DNA of 64,000 nt from UBA1189 sp964570685 (GCA_964570685.1 CAZMZC010000004.1:1-64000), one strand, 5' to 3'. Positions 6,801 through 15,296 are shown, counted from the first letter of the stretch. Translations and numbers: made by a program. The notes: generated from the letters alone by a model not told the origin.

Positions 6801-7343
6801 ATGGAGTATGAAACAGCGTGCGATGCCAGCAAGTTCTTCACGATGGATGCCGGCGTGCCGCAAATCTACACGCTCGACAGCGAGGCTACGGAGTATGCCA
6901 TCAACGAGCGCCCTGTGGCCGATGGCAATGTACAGTTAGGTGTAATGCTTGCCACAAGCGGAAAGCACACCATCAGCATGCCGCGCAACGATGCCAAGAC
7001 GGTGGTGCTCATCGACCACGTGGCCGGCGTGACACACGACCTCTCGCTGGGCGAGTATACATTCACAGCCGATGCAGGCACCTATAACGGACGCTTCACA
7101 CTGAGCATATCGAAGGCTCCTACCACAGCTATAGACGAAGCAGCTGCCGAGGTGGCTGCCGTGAAGTGCAGTGGAAACACCATCTATGTTGACGGTGTAG
7201 AGGGCAATGTTGCTGTATTCTCAGTGGATGGCCGCAAGGTGGCTGAGGCTGAGAGCAAGGGTAGCGTTGCATTCGACAACCTCACGGTAGGCTCGTACCT
7301 CGTGCGCACGGTGAATGGAACAAGTAAGGTGACTGTAAAGTAA
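3858..7343 (+). CDS. Secreted BspA-type leucine-rich-repeat protein with T9SS sorting domain
   Basis: The 1161-residue protein starts with a signal peptide (MNRTKTRLVLLVASICLCTS, cut near AWAE-like VWAE). Residues about 36-150 form a SYYLYNVGTGKFL domain also present in the two giant proteins at the right end. About 155-225 is helical. About 350-600 holds BspA-type LRR_5 repeats (IGDNAF, IGKSAFQGS, IGVNAFEDC, IGQNAFSGC), typical of surface adhesins. A beta-rich part follows, and the last 75 residues (VFSVDGRKVAEAE, then GSYLVRTVNG) look like a type A T9SS sorting domain. The protein is therefore expected at the cell surface. The 5' two thirds are more A/T-rich than the 3' third. It heads a run of three secreted proteins with small gaps. 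Confidence 0.85.
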   Translation: MNRTKTRLVLLVASICLCTSVWAERVAPTFPDFTTLESGKSYYLYNVGTGKFLTRSTVSSTYPGVGTYGTAITITLCDNGSYTLQFADNNYYLYARKTEVSTHNSGNNIHNYFSIIDNQDSYLIQRSEFNTSYYVAEEYIGYADGATDDRIVPNLTEGNIIWKLLEADVAEHYFAEHKLFTALEAMNSYDYEIGIYEGIYADTKSTTEELEDAAATLVNGLELTQSFTFSDWSDFPLLLGKGYWNSSYNLFVDVEGVESITATVKTNQKSALVYVPYASTSSANLTLSVYINGELARTLNGYQLSGSSQRYFEVLEAGAHHIEWRCEYSGSNSPRVCITELGVEATPSIEVSLLEPGSLGTEVLYNVDHLKDVRRLKVKGKMNDDDWAKISMMTNLCALDLSEADVAVIPEKQFQRSSEKCAFLHEIVLPKAVEGIGDNAFYNSFIKTFIFPSSLESIGKSAFQGSQITEAILPESMTSIGVNAFEDCRNLVKVNYPKNLTYIPSGCFNECYNLNTFTLPYGLKRIYERAFYHVYSFNPRLPETMTTIGQNAFSGCGTDSLFVPESLTTWEVYGGNSSFMNNFSLVYAEFPTSFYKVENVISSCENLQTLVFKSPTVVSGEYKSSFLNGITAENITIKVPSFLVNSYKLDEYWYNYKIEGFNTADIKNWNVRGSLVLNHRERIEGNPNINIDNTGSIKVNGDNAQKIDTLNVYVDHTNFNSHYNSTTGAYEYNYYYGQLWVRNDASTIGGAYMHHHKVEAKKWYFISLPFDFTVGEITNDANAKLAIRYYDGAARATNGAVGNWKNYTAEDVIKAGTGFIVQASAETTLTFRAMDNESKQNVVSNDEFVKALAANPSETISNSGWNLVGNPWQTYFNIHTLNFTAPITVYNVSAKTYTAYSIIDDDYAIRPNEAFFVQCPEGTEYISFPETGRQLTSEITNQSSAPAKRTAAMNSRQLVDVAISAGDLTDKTRVVLNDAALMEYETACDASKFFTMDAGVPQIYTLDSEATEYAINERPVADGNVQLGVMLATSGKHTISMPRNDAKTVVLIDHVAGVTHDLSLGEYTFTADAGTYNGRFTLSISKAPTTAIDEAAAEVAAVKCSGNTIYVDGVEGNVAVFSVDGRKVAEAESKGSVAFDNLTVGSYLVRTVNGTSKVTVK

Positions 7344-7356
7344 AACGGGGACGTAT

Positions 7357-8820
7357 ATGAGAAGAATCAGATATTTGTCCTTGTTGGCGATGCTGCTATG
7401 CAGCCTTGTCGCTTGGGGACAGGATGACTTTGACCCCGCAAGTCCTGCCGAGCCGGGCGTGGCCCCACGGAAACTGACCGTGGTGGCTGTGCCCTCGGAC
7501 GGTGGCACGGCATACGGCAGCGGACGGTATGTGCCAGGCACTACCGTGGGGCTGCGTGTGTCGAGTGCTACGGGGTATGTGTTTGAAAAATGGACCGACA
7601 AAGAGGGCAATGTGGTATCTACTACCGGCTCGCTCAGCTATGTGAAGGGCGAGGGCGACGAGGTGCTGACGGCTCACTTTGTATTCTCTCCGAGTGCTCC
7701 CTCGGAGCCGGCAGAGCCTGCACTGACACAATACTTCCGCCTCACGCTGGCTGCCGAGGTGGGTGGCTCGGTGAGCGGTGGTGGCAAATACCTTTCGGAA
7801 AAGAAGATTAGTGTAAGTGCCTCGGTGGACGAAGGGTTCAAGTTTGTCAATTGGACCAACTCGAAGGATGAGGTCGTGTCAACAAGTCGTTCGTTCACCT
7901 ATACTACGACCGCTGAGAATGAAACACTGACGGCACACTTTGTCTTCGACCCTTCCAGCCCATCGGAACCGTCCGACCCGATACTGCGCCACAACATCAC
8001 GGTGTCGACCGAAGATGGCGGTACGGTGAGCGTGGGCAGCAAACGGTTGCTGGAGGGCACAAGTACTACGCTCAGCGCTACACCTAACGATGGGTATGTA
8101 TTTGTGGGCTGGTATCTGAACGGTGAGTTGTACACTACGCTCAAGTCGTTTTCCTATACAATGGGCAAGGAGAACGTGGCATTCGAGGCCGTATTTGAGT
8201 TCTCGCCTGCCAGTCCGTCCGAACCGTCGATGCCCGAAGACAAGATGTACTCATTCTACCTGATGACGGTGATAGGCAAGCCCGGCGATGTGCTGGACGT
8301 ACCGCTCACGTTGTCGAACCTCGATGACCTGTACGATATGACCTTTCAGGTGACCTTCCCGTTAGGTCTTACTCCTGATTTGGAGAATGTGTATCTGTCG
8401 GACAAGGCTACGGGCTATGAGGTTTCGTTCGCTGCAGTGGACGATACGATGTATGTGTTCTCAATGATTGGTGGTACGACGCCTGCCGGCAGTTCGGAGC
8501 TGCTACGCTTCCGCGTGAAAGTGCCGGAAGACTACACCACGGGAACATCGGAGCGTGTGAAGATAAATCAGGTATCGGTGACTGAGGCCGATGGCACGCA
8601 CCTGACTGCATCGACTCGTAACGGACGCATTGCGATATACAAACGTGGCGACACGAACGGCGACAACGTAGTGAACATCACCGATGCGATGAACCTCATT
8701 ACCAATCTGCTGGAACAAGACACGGAGGTGTTCATCGAGGAGGTGTCAGATGTAAACGAAGATAATGCCATCAACGTGACCGATGCTATGGGCGTGGTGA
8801 ATATCGTGTTGGAGGAATAA
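7357..8820 (+). CDS. Secreted protein with three InlB-type repeats, cohesin-like domain and dockerin-like C-terminus
   Basis: The 487-residue protein has a signal peptide (residues 1-21). Three divergent InlB B-type repeats follow (about 36-110, 125-197, 211-282; GYVFEKWTD, GFKFVNWTN, GYVFVGWYL). They are set off by four Pro/Ser/Glu linkers at 26-33, 111-120, 198-207 and 283-292 (like SPSEPSDP), a period of about 87 residues. Residues about 298-428 resemble a cohesin fold (SFYLMTVIGKPGDVLDVPL). The C-terminus has two dockerin-like calcium motifs, DTNGDNVVNITDAMNLI and DVNEDNAINVTDAMGVV. No T9SS sorting domain follows. It lies 13 bp downstream of the LRR gene, so the two are probably co-transcribed. 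A role in surface assembly is inference. Confidence 0.82.
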   Translation: MRRIRYLSLLAMLLCSLVAWGQDDFDPASPAEPGVAPRKLTVVAVPSDGGTAYGSGRYVPGTTVGLRVSSATGYVFEKWTDKEGNVVSTTGSLSYVKGEGDEVLTAHFVFSPSAPSEPAEPALTQYFRLTLAAEVGGSVSGGGKYLSEKKISVSASVDEGFKFVNWTNSKDEVVSTSRSFTYTTTAENETLTAHFVFDPSSPSEPSDPILRHNITVSTEDGGTVSVGSKRLLEGTSTTLSATPNDGYVFVGWYLNGELYTTLKSFSYTMGKENVAFEAVFEFSPASPSEPSMPEDKMYSFYLMTVIGKPGDVLDVPLTLSNLDDLYDMTFQVTFPLGLTPDLENVYLSDKATGYEVSFAAVDDTMYVFSMIGGTTPAGSSELLRFRVKVPEDYTTGTSERVKINQVSVTEADGTHLTASTRNGRIAIYKRGDTNGDNVVNITDAMNLITNLLEQDTEVFIEEVSDVNEDNAINVTDAMGVVNIVLEE

Positions 8821-8845
8821 CTGATAAATAAACAAAACTACAGAA

Positions 8846-10327
8846 ATGAAAAAGTTAATTATAGCACTTATATGTATCACATCTATCGGCACTATGCGTG
8901 CCGAGGATGTGCTGCAAGTCGTACCTTTCGAGACAAAGGCAGGGGCGACGGTCGATGATGCGCTCAGCTTCAGTGTGGCGATGAACAACGCTTCGGCTGA
9001 GATTTGGGCATTGCAGTTCGAACTGTTGCTGCCTGAAGGTATGACAATAGATGATGTGAGCGGGTATGACCCGTTTGAACTGAGCACCGACCGCTTCCCG
9101 CATACTACGGGACGTGGCGGTGCCATTACGTGGAAGCACTCGGTACACTATGAGCTGCTGGAAAGCGGTTGGTATCGTATCATTGTATTTACCTCGGAAG
9201 CCGAGCGTATCATCGGTGGCAGTGGTGAACTGTTCAAGGTGTATTACCTGACGGATGAGACGATGCAGCCGGGACTACATCCTATATATGTAAAAGGTAC
9301 GGTACTGACCATTACAGGAAGTACGGACATACAGCCGGGTGAATCGACCTCGTACTGCGTGATTGGTGACTCTCCGCTGAAGACTGCCGAGGAAGTTGAC
9401 CTGAGTGACTTTACGGGATACATCCCTTCGTGGGTAGTGGGAAGCCTCAATGCTGATTTGGCAGCCAATACAGCTACGAATGTACGTATGGAACAGACCG
9501 ACAGCATTGGCGCTGCCATAGAGACGGCCAACAAGAATGCACTGTATTATGTGAAGGCTGGGGCGAAATGTGCAGAACAATTGCCGGGAAAGAGTGTCGT
9601 GGAGGTTGATGGCGAAAGCTATCACTGCGACGGCTTGTATCTGTATGACGGTGAATATGACTTTAGCGTAGCGCAAGCAATGACTGGCGCTAAGGCATAC
9701 TTTGACCGCATATTTATAGAGGAGTATTGGTCTACGGTATGCCTGCCCTTTGCTGTAACAAGCGAGCAAGTGAGCCAACTGAAGGAAAGTGGAGTGCAAA
9801 TAGAGGCGATGAGTGCTTTTGACGGCTCCTCCATCACGTTCACGGCTGTGGACGAGATGCTGGCAAATACTCCATATATTGTAAAATGCAGTAGCGAGAT
9901 GTCTCCTTTTGCCGAGTTGGATATAACGGGAATAGCCGCAACTGGCACGTTGAACGAAGTGGTTATTGACGACATCAGTATGAAAGGGTGCTATACGACC
10001 ACATTGCTCAACTCTGATGAGAACACCGCGTACTATGTATTCAATGCTGCTACCGGCGAATTCGTAAAGGTTGGGGTAAATGGTAAAGTGCTGCCTTTCC
10101 GTGCTTACATACAGATTACAACGAACGCTGCTGCTCCTGCAGCAATCCGTGTTAGGCACGGTAGCGAGACTAATCTTGAAACCATGGATGAGAGGATGGA
10201 GAAAGCGATAAATGTATATACGGTTGACGGAAGACTAGTGCGTGAAGGTGTTACATTACCGCAGGCCAAGCACGGATTAGAGAGTGGTGTCTATATTGTT
10301 AATCATCAAAAGATTGTGATAGAATGA
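8846..10327 (+). CDS. Secreted cohesin-like-domain protein with T9SS-type C-terminus
   Basis: The 493-residue protein has a short signal peptide (MKKLIIALICITSIGTMRA). Residues about 24-160 look like a cohesin-type beta sandwich (FSVAMNNASAEIWALQFELL, then LPEGMTIDDV), similar to the domain in the preceding protein. A middle part with beta-strand character follows. The last 60 residues (INVYTVDGRLVREG, SGVYIVNHQKIVIE) have the layout of a type A T9SS sorting domain. It lies 25 bp after the dockerin-like gene, and its stop codon overlaps the start of the small gene at 10324 (ATGA). A cohesin-like and a dockerin-like partner in one operon suggests, but does not prove, that they bind each other. 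Confidence 0.78.
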   Translation: MKKLIIALICITSIGTMRAEDVLQVVPFETKAGATVDDALSFSVAMNNASAEIWALQFELLLPEGMTIDDVSGYDPFELSTDRFPHTTGRGGAITWKHSVHYELLESGWYRIIVFTSEAERIIGGSGELFKVYYLTDETMQPGLHPIYVKGTVLTITGSTDIQPGESTSYCVIGDSPLKTAEEVDLSDFTGYIPSWVVGSLNADLAANTATNVRMEQTDSIGAAIETANKNALYYVKAGAKCAEQLPGKSVVEVDGESYHCDGLYLYDGEYDFSVAQAMTGAKAYFDRIFIEEYWSTVCLPFAVTSEQVSQLKESGVQIEAMSAFDGSSITFTAVDEMLANTPYIVKCSSEMSPFAELDITGIAATGTLNEVVIDDISMKGCYTTTLLNSDENTAYYVFNAATGEFVKVGVNGKVLPFRAYIQITTNAAAPAAIRVRHGSETNLETMDERMEKAINVYTVDGRLVREGVTLPQAKHGLESGVYIVNHQKIVIE

Positions 10328-10482
10328 AGGAAGTATATATAAAACCTCAATCTGAGTGTATTGAAGTAGAGCCCACGGTACTGGCTGCATCATTTGCTAT
10401 GGATGATGAAGCGAAAGATGATGTAGTGGCAGGAGTGCGCGAAAGAGATCCTCGTCAATGGGGTGACTTATGGAGAGAATAA
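10324..10482 (+). CDS. 52-residue small protein, translationally coupled
   Basis: The ATG overlaps the preceding stop as ATGA. The protein begins MKEVYIKPQSECIEVEP and ends RDPRQWGDLWRE, with an acidic middle (AMDDEAKDDVV). Small proteins starting with K-x-Y-I-K-P and ending in an R-rich W-G-x-L-W tail occur in Prevotella-like genomes and are often missed by gene finders. That family recognition is from memory and was not searched. No signal peptide or membrane segment is present. The coupling to a T9SS cargo operon and the terminator right behind it support a real gene. The function is unknown. Confidence 0.7.
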   Translation: MKEVYIKPQSECIEVEPTVLAASFAMDDEAKDDVVAGVRERDPRQWGDLWRE

Positions 10483-10498
10483 TCTAAAAACCGCATTA

Positions 10499-10536
10499 GA
10501 GAGTGTGCCCCTATTTCGGCACGCTCTCTTTTTTTC
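10499..10536 (+). terminator. Rho-independent terminator of the secreted-protein operon
   Basis: The stem GAGAGTGTGCC (10499-10509) pairs with GGCACGCTCTC (10518-10528) with one G-T wobble, followed by seven T. It lies 17 bp after the stop of the small gene and ends the run that began at 3858. Confidence 0.9.
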
Positions 10537-10658
10537 ACTCCCTTCTCCTTTATTTTCGAGGACAATAGTCGGGGAGGGTAGAAAAAACGTGTTGGAGAAA
10601 TTTTGTCGTTTCCCGCCGTTGATGTATCTTCGCCGTCGTAAACGGAATACCATAGGGA

Positions 10659-11843
10659 ATGATTGACGAGCATACTCAGGCCTTTATCCGCGAGCACGCT
10701 GGCGACGATGTGCGCCAGCTGGCCCTGCAGGCAGCACGCTACCCCGAGGTAGACATGCGGGTGGTGGCCACACAGATAGAGGGGCGGCGGCTGGCGGCCA
10801 CGAAGCTGCCCGCGTGGGCGGCTGTTGACGGGGTGGTGTACCCCGTCAGACTGTCTATGGAGCAGTGCTCATCGGAGGCGACTGCCCGGTATAAGGCCTC
10901 GCTCGTGCAGGGGCATCGGATGGCCGACCTCACGGGGGGCTTCGGCATTGACTGCAGCTATATGTCGGGGCATTTTGAGGAGGCCACCTATATAGAACGC
11001 AGTGAGGAGCTGTGCCGGATAGCCCGCCACAACTTTGCGCTGTTAGGACTCCCTATTCAGGTGGTCAACGGAGATAGTGCAGAAGTGCTTCACTCGCTGC
11101 CTCGGCAAGACTGGATATTCCTGGACCCCGCCCGACGCGACGGAGCTGGCAACAAGGTGGTGGCCTTGAGTGACTGCGAGCCCGACGTGTGCCAGCTGGA
11201 GACGTTGCTCCTGCAGAAGGCGGCACAGGTGATGGTCAAGTGCTCGCCCATGCTCGATATCTCGCTGGCTGTCAGCCAGCTGCGTTCGGTGAGTGAGGTG
11301 CATGTGGTGTCTGTCGGTGGTGAGTGCAAGGAGCTGCTCTTCATCTTGGGCAACGGGGCTGGCCATAGCATAGGCATCCGCACCGTAAACTTCCATGGGG
11401 AGAGTGTGCAGGCATTCGGCTACACACTCGAAGAGGAGCAGCATGCCCATTGCTCCTACACCTCCACCATAGGCCGCTTCTTGTACGAGCCCAACAGTGC
11501 AATGATGAAGGCGGGGTGCTTCCGCCTGCCTGCTGTGCGCTACGGACTCCATAAGCTGCACCGCAATACACATCTCTATACCTCCGACTCGCTGGTGTCC
11601 GACTTCCCGGGTCGCGTGTTTGAGGTGAAAAACATCGATGGATTCGGCAAAAATGAGCTCAAACGCCTCTCCTCGGAGCTGAAAAAGGCCAACATTGCCG
11701 TGCGCAACTTCCCCGAGCGCCCCGAAGCACTGCGCAAACGGCTGAAGATGGCCGATGGAGGTGATGCTTACCTCTTTGCCACTACGCTGGCCGACGGGAA
11801 ACGTGTGATTGTACGGTGCGAGAAGGTGAAATTCGCCCCATAA
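10659..11843 (+). CDS. SAM-dependent methyltransferase with THUMP-like domain (PG_1098 type)
   Basis: The 394-residue protein has a helical N-terminus, then a class I SAM-dependent methyltransferase core: motif I ADLTGGFGID (89-98), an acidic residue in YIERSEELC (111-119) and FLDPARRDG (154-162) at the motif IV position. The C-terminal third (LYTSDSLVSDFPGRVFEV onward) fits the ferredoxin-like/THUMP-like domain of this family, which suggests an RNA substrate. The target is not known. It is free-standing, between a terminator and a GNAT-like gene. Confidence 0.85.
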   Translation: MIDEHTQAFIREHAGDDVRQLALQAARYPEVDMRVVATQIEGRRLAATKLPAWAAVDGVVYPVRLSMEQCSSEATARYKASLVQGHRMADLTGGFGIDCSYMSGHFEEATYIERSEELCRIARHNFALLGLPIQVVNGDSAEVLHSLPRQDWIFLDPARRDGAGNKVVALSDCEPDVCQLETLLLQKAAQVMVKCSPMLDISLAVSQLRSVSEVHVVSVGGECKELLFILGNGAGHSIGIRTVNFHGESVQAFGYTLEEEQHAHCSYTSTIGRFLYEPNSAMMKAGCFRLPAVRYGLHKLHRNTHLYTSDSLVSDFPGRVFEVKNIDGFGKNELKRLSSELKKANIAVRNFPERPEALRKRLKMADGGDAYLFATTLADGKRVIVRCEKVKFAP

Positions 11844-11972
11844 TAGGTGTTTCTCGCACATTTTATTCCCATTCTGTGCATTTAATCGTAAAAATGTGTT
11901 ATCTTTACCCGCTCACTGATTTAGAGAGCGACTGATTTTATATTCCCCGATAACACCATTTACAATTACTAT

Positions 11973-13106
11973 ATGCCCGTAACAATCAGACCTGTCACCA
12001 CAAAAAAAGAGATGAAGCGGTTTATCTGCTTCAACTACGAACTGTATAAAGACTCGCCCTATGCCGTACCCGAACTATACAGCGATGTGCGCGACACCCT
12101 CGACCCGGAGAAGAACGCTGCCTTCGAATTCTGTGAGGCGCAGCCTTTCATCGCCCTGCGCGGAGGCGAGGTGGTGGGGCGCATCGTGGCCATCATCAAC
12201 CATAAGGCCAATGAGGCTTGGAGCAAGAAGGCTGTGCGCTTCGGCTGGGTCGACTTCATCGACGATGCCGAGGTGGCCGATGCCCTCTTTGCTACCGTGG
12301 AGCAGTGGGGGCGCGAGCGTGGCATGACTGAGGTACACGGCCCGTTGGGCTTCACCGACTTTGACCCCGAGGGAATGCTCGTCGAGGGCTTCGACCGCAT
12401 AGGCACCATGGCCACCATCTACAACTATCCATACTACCCCGTACACATGGAGCGCATGGGCTATGCGAAGGATGTAGACTGGGTAGAGTACCTGCTCACC
12501 GCTCCCGAGGCGCTGCCCGAGAAGCATGCACGCATCACGCGTATAGTGAAAGAGAAGTATGGCCTTCGCGTAGTCAAGTACACCTCGCACAGCAAACTGG
12601 CCCGTGAGCGTGGTACGGCCATCTTCGAACTGCTCAACGAGGCCTACGCCCACCTGTATGGCTACTCGGCCCTGTCTCCCAAGCAGATACAGCAGTATAT
12701 CAACATCTATCTTCCCCTGCTCGACCTCCGCTTGGTGCCGATTATCGTGGATAAGGACGACCACCTCATTGGTTTTGGTATCCTGCTGCCCTCGTTGGCC
12801 CAAGCCTTTCAGAAGGCACGCGGATTCATGCTCCCCTTCGGCTGGTGGCACCTCATCAAGGCACTCAAATGGAACCGTACGCAGACCACCGAGATGCTGC
12901 TCGTGGCCGTCAAGCCCGAGTATCAGGGCAAGGGTGCCGTGGCGCTCATCTTCGATGACATCATCCCCGTACACAACCAACTGGGCTACAAGTGGTCGGA
13001 GAGCAATCCCGAATTGGAGAGCAATACCAAGATGCAGGCTCAGTGGGACTACTTCGAGCGTGAGAACCATAAGCGTCGCCGCGCCTATGTGAAGCAGCTC
13101 GGTTGA
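11973..13106 (+). CDS. GNAT-superfamily-like protein of unknown substrate
   Basis: The 377-residue protein starts VTIRPVTTKKEMKRFICFNY and contains GGEVVGRIVAIINHKAN, a GNAT-like beta4/acetyl-CoA pattern. It belongs to a family often annotated as N-acetyltransferase or hypothetical. Residues LLVAVKPEYQGKGAVALIF (about 309-327) form the second acetyl-CoA-binding pattern (Q-G-K-G-A). Two GNAT-like halves may therefore be present. No signal peptide is seen. A weak -7 box (TATCTTTA near 11910) lies upstream. It converges on the next gene with 4 bp between the stop codons. Confidence 0.7.
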   Translation: MPVTIRPVTTKKEMKRFICFNYELYKDSPYAVPELYSDVRDTLDPEKNAAFEFCEAQPFIALRGGEVVGRIVAIINHKANEAWSKKAVRFGWVDFIDDAEVADALFATVEQWGRERGMTEVHGPLGFTDFDPEGMLVEGFDRIGTMATIYNYPYYPVHMERMGYAKDVDWVEYLLTAPEALPEKHARITRIVKEKYGLRVVKYTSHSKLARERGTAIFELLNEAYAHLYGYSALSPKQIQQYINIYLPLLDLRLVPIIVDKDDHLIGFGILLPSLAQAFQKARGFMLPFGWWHLIKALKWNRTQTTEMLLVAVKPEYQGKGAVALIFDDIIPVHNQLGYKWSESNPELESNTKMQAQWDYFERENHKRRRAYVKQLG

Positions 13107-13110
13107 TTCC

Positions 13111-15198
13111 TTAGAACGTGTAGCGCGCCTGTAGCTGCACATCTTCGCGGTGGCAGGCACCGATCATGGTGGCTCCACTGCCGATGGTGGTGCGGTCGAG
13201 GTAGTATGTAGCGCCAAGCTTAGCTGTGGCGGTGAGGCGCGGTGCTTCCTTGTGGCTGTACTGTAGGAGCAGGTAGCCGCGCAGCCCCGTACCGTAGTAC
13301 ATCTGGTAGTTGTAGGCGTAGAGGAGTCCGCGCTCGTAGCCGTAGAGCCGGGCGGCATAGTCGGCGCGGAAGGCGGTGAGTCCGCACGAGAGGCGCAGGG
13401 CGTGCTGGCCGAGGGTGGGTGAGTAGGTAGCTTGTGCGCTGGCCATTGCACCTGTGGAGAGCGTCTCGGCTTGTACGAGACAACCTTCCATCAGTGCCTG
13501 GCAACTCAGCAGCTGAGTCAGCGTGCCGCTCCATTGCAGCCGCAGGCGGTGGGTCCATTCATTGAGCAGCCCTCCATTAGGCAGGCGGTACCCTTCGGCC
13601 ACGTCGCGCTGCTTCAAGCGGAAGCGGTAGCGAAGCAGTAGGCTGTGTGCGTCATTGGGTATATAGCGGGCAGTGACCACACCATCGGTTCCGTACGATG
13701 GAGCCGACACACGGTAGCGCAGATAGGGGAAATGGTAGCCGTCGGCGTATGCCGTGAGCACGAAGCGGCGATGAGGCTGCCACTCGGCACCGAGGTAGAT
13801 GCCCTGCTCACCCCGGATGTCCGATGAGGCGGAGAAGCTCTTGCCCTCCAATGCCCAGAAGTCGTGGGCATAGTAGCGCTGCAGCAGCGTGAGGTGTAGC
13901 CCATCCATTGCTTTCAGACGAATCATGTTGAGAGTGGCCACGGAGCCCTTGCCATCCACGGCTGTCTCTCCTGTGATGCTCAAGCGATGGTGGTGCCAGG
14001 CATAGTCGGCCGAGGCATTGAAGAATGCGTGCCCCTGCGGTGCATAGCGCTTGTAGGCTTGGGTAGGTGGGGCAAAGCGGCGGTTGAAGGATTGGTACAG
14101 CGCTGTCAGTCCCACATGCAGGCCGTGGGCGCTGTAGCCGAGGTGAGCCCCGAAGAGGTTGCCGCGTGTGTTCCCACGGCGTGCCAGTTCGGTAGGTGTA
14201 CGGTGATAGCCGTCGGTCTTCAGCGTGCTGATGGCTGCTCCGTCCAGTGTGGCATCGAGCCGTCGGTACGAGGCGAAGGCCGTGAACTGCCACGAGCGCC
14301 ACGCCAAGGTAGCTGCTGCTCCTGTATAGTAGTCGCCTTCGCCCGTGCCCCGATGAGGCTTGATGGAGGCACTCTGCCGTCCCAGTCCCTGCAGCAGCAT
14401 CGTCTTGCCGAGGGCAAAGTCGGAGTTGAGCACCAGTCCCTGCCCGAAGCGCAGGCGGTAGTTGCCCACGACAAGGTTCTGGAGTATACCCATATCGCCC
14501 AGCTGTATGTAGCCCGATAGGTAATCGGGTAGGGCAGAGGAGGTGGTGAAGGCAGGCTCGCCCGCATCTTTCTCGGCGCTGAGGCCCCACGAGAGGCGTG
14601 TGCCGTAGCGGTAGGTGTAGCGTAGGTTGTGGTAGAGCGCGTTGCCCGTATAGTAGCGCGAAGGCGATGCATCGAGCTGGCTCTGTGTGCGTGGAGCGTA
14701 TCCGGCACGGCGGTAGAGCGGCACGTCGAGCCGCGAGGAGAGTTCGCTGCGTCCTCGGGTGAGCATACGGTGCCACGTGTCGCGAGCATCCTCTCTCTTC
14801 TCTTCCGGTGGCCCGAAGGTGACGAAGTACGACAGCAATTGCCGCGTATGGTAGTCGAGCTCGGGGATGAGCATCAGTTCGCCCACACTGCGCAGTGCCC
14901 CATACCTATATATATAATAGTGTATGCCCTCTATCTGATGGTCGGTGAGGAAGCCCAACCGCTGCAACTCTGTGCTGTCGGCGCGGTTGATATTGATGGG
15001 ATGGGCGTGCAGGTAGGTGTAGTCGTCGTAGAGGTTCTCGGCCATCGCTGCCGCCTCCTCACCTTCGCTTTCGGCCTCCACAAAGAGTTGCTCCACAAAG
15101 TCGTCCCACGAGAGGAACTGCGCCGAGGCGGGTAGTGAGCAGAGCATCAGTATACATAGGAGCACTGCGTGCTTGAGCGATGTGTGTATCTTTGCCAT
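13111..15198 (-). CDS. Helix-hairpin-helix protein with outer-membrane-like beta domain
   Basis: The 695-residue protein has a signal peptide (MAKIHTSLKHAVLLCILMLC, ending PASAQ). Residues about 68-130 contain helix-hairpin-helix units of ComEA type (ININRADSTELQRLGFLTD, LRSVGELMLIPELD). The remaining 550 residues alternate aromatic and polar residues in many strands and end in QLQARYTF, which suggests an outer-membrane barrel. Such HHH-plus-barrel proteins occur in Bacteroides and Prevotella without a known role; DNA handling at the surface is only a guess. Its promoter region contains a hairpin insertion with a duplicated flank. Confidence 0.75.
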   Translation of the reverse strand: MAKIHTSLKHAVLLCILMLCSLPASAQFLSWDDFVEQLFVEAESEGEEAAAMAENLYDDYTYLHAHPININRADSTELQRLGFLTDHQIEGIHYYIYRYGALRSVGELMLIPELDYHTRQLLSYFVTFGPPEEKREDARDTWHRMLTRGRSELSSRLDVPLYRRAGYAPRTQSQLDASPSRYYTGNALYHNLRYTYRYGTRLSWGLSAEKDAGEPAFTTSSALPDYLSGYIQLGDMGILQNLVVGNYRLRFGQGLVLNSDFALGKTMLLQGLGRQSASIKPHRGTGEGDYYTGAAATLAWRSWQFTAFASYRRLDATLDGAAISTLKTDGYHRTPTELARRGNTRGNLFGAHLGYSAHGLHVGLTALYQSFNRRFAPPTQAYKRYAPQGHAFFNASADYAWHHHRLSITGETAVDGKGSVATLNMIRLKAMDGLHLTLLQRYYAHDFWALEGKSFSASSDIRGEQGIYLGAEWQPHRRFVLTAYADGYHFPYLRYRVSAPSYGTDGVVTARYIPNDAHSLLLRYRFRLKQRDVAEGYRLPNGGLLNEWTHRLRLQWSGTLTQLLSCQALMEGCLVQAETLSTGAMASAQATYSPTLGQHALRLSCGLTAFRADYAARLYGYERGLLYAYNYQMYYGTGLRGYLLLQYSHKEAPRLTATAKLGATYYLDRTTIGSGATMIGACHREDVQLQARYTF

Positions 15199-15199
15199 T

Positions 15200-15296
15200 A
15201 TGCAATATTCTTATTGCAAGGATAGTGAAAGCGAGTGAATAAAGCTTGCTTTATTTTCAACGAGCGCATCCTATCTTCGCAATATTCTTATTGCAA
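15200..15296 (-). repeat. Promoter-hairpin element flanked by 18-bp direct repeats
   Basis: gcaatattcttattgcaa occurs at 15200-15217 and 15279-15296. Between them lies a member of the hairpin family (arms AATAAA..AGC and GCTTT..ATT around 15237-15255, then CTCGC and the -7-like TATCCTTG on the minus strand at 15215-15222). The layout fits insertion of the hairpin into the leader with duplication of the target, or a tandem duplication. Confidence 0.6.

Noticed and set aside
7357..10327. A true cellulosome with enzymes
   Set aside because: Cohesin-like and dockerin-like parts are present, but no glycoside hydrolase or carbohydrate-binding enzyme carries a dockerin in the window.
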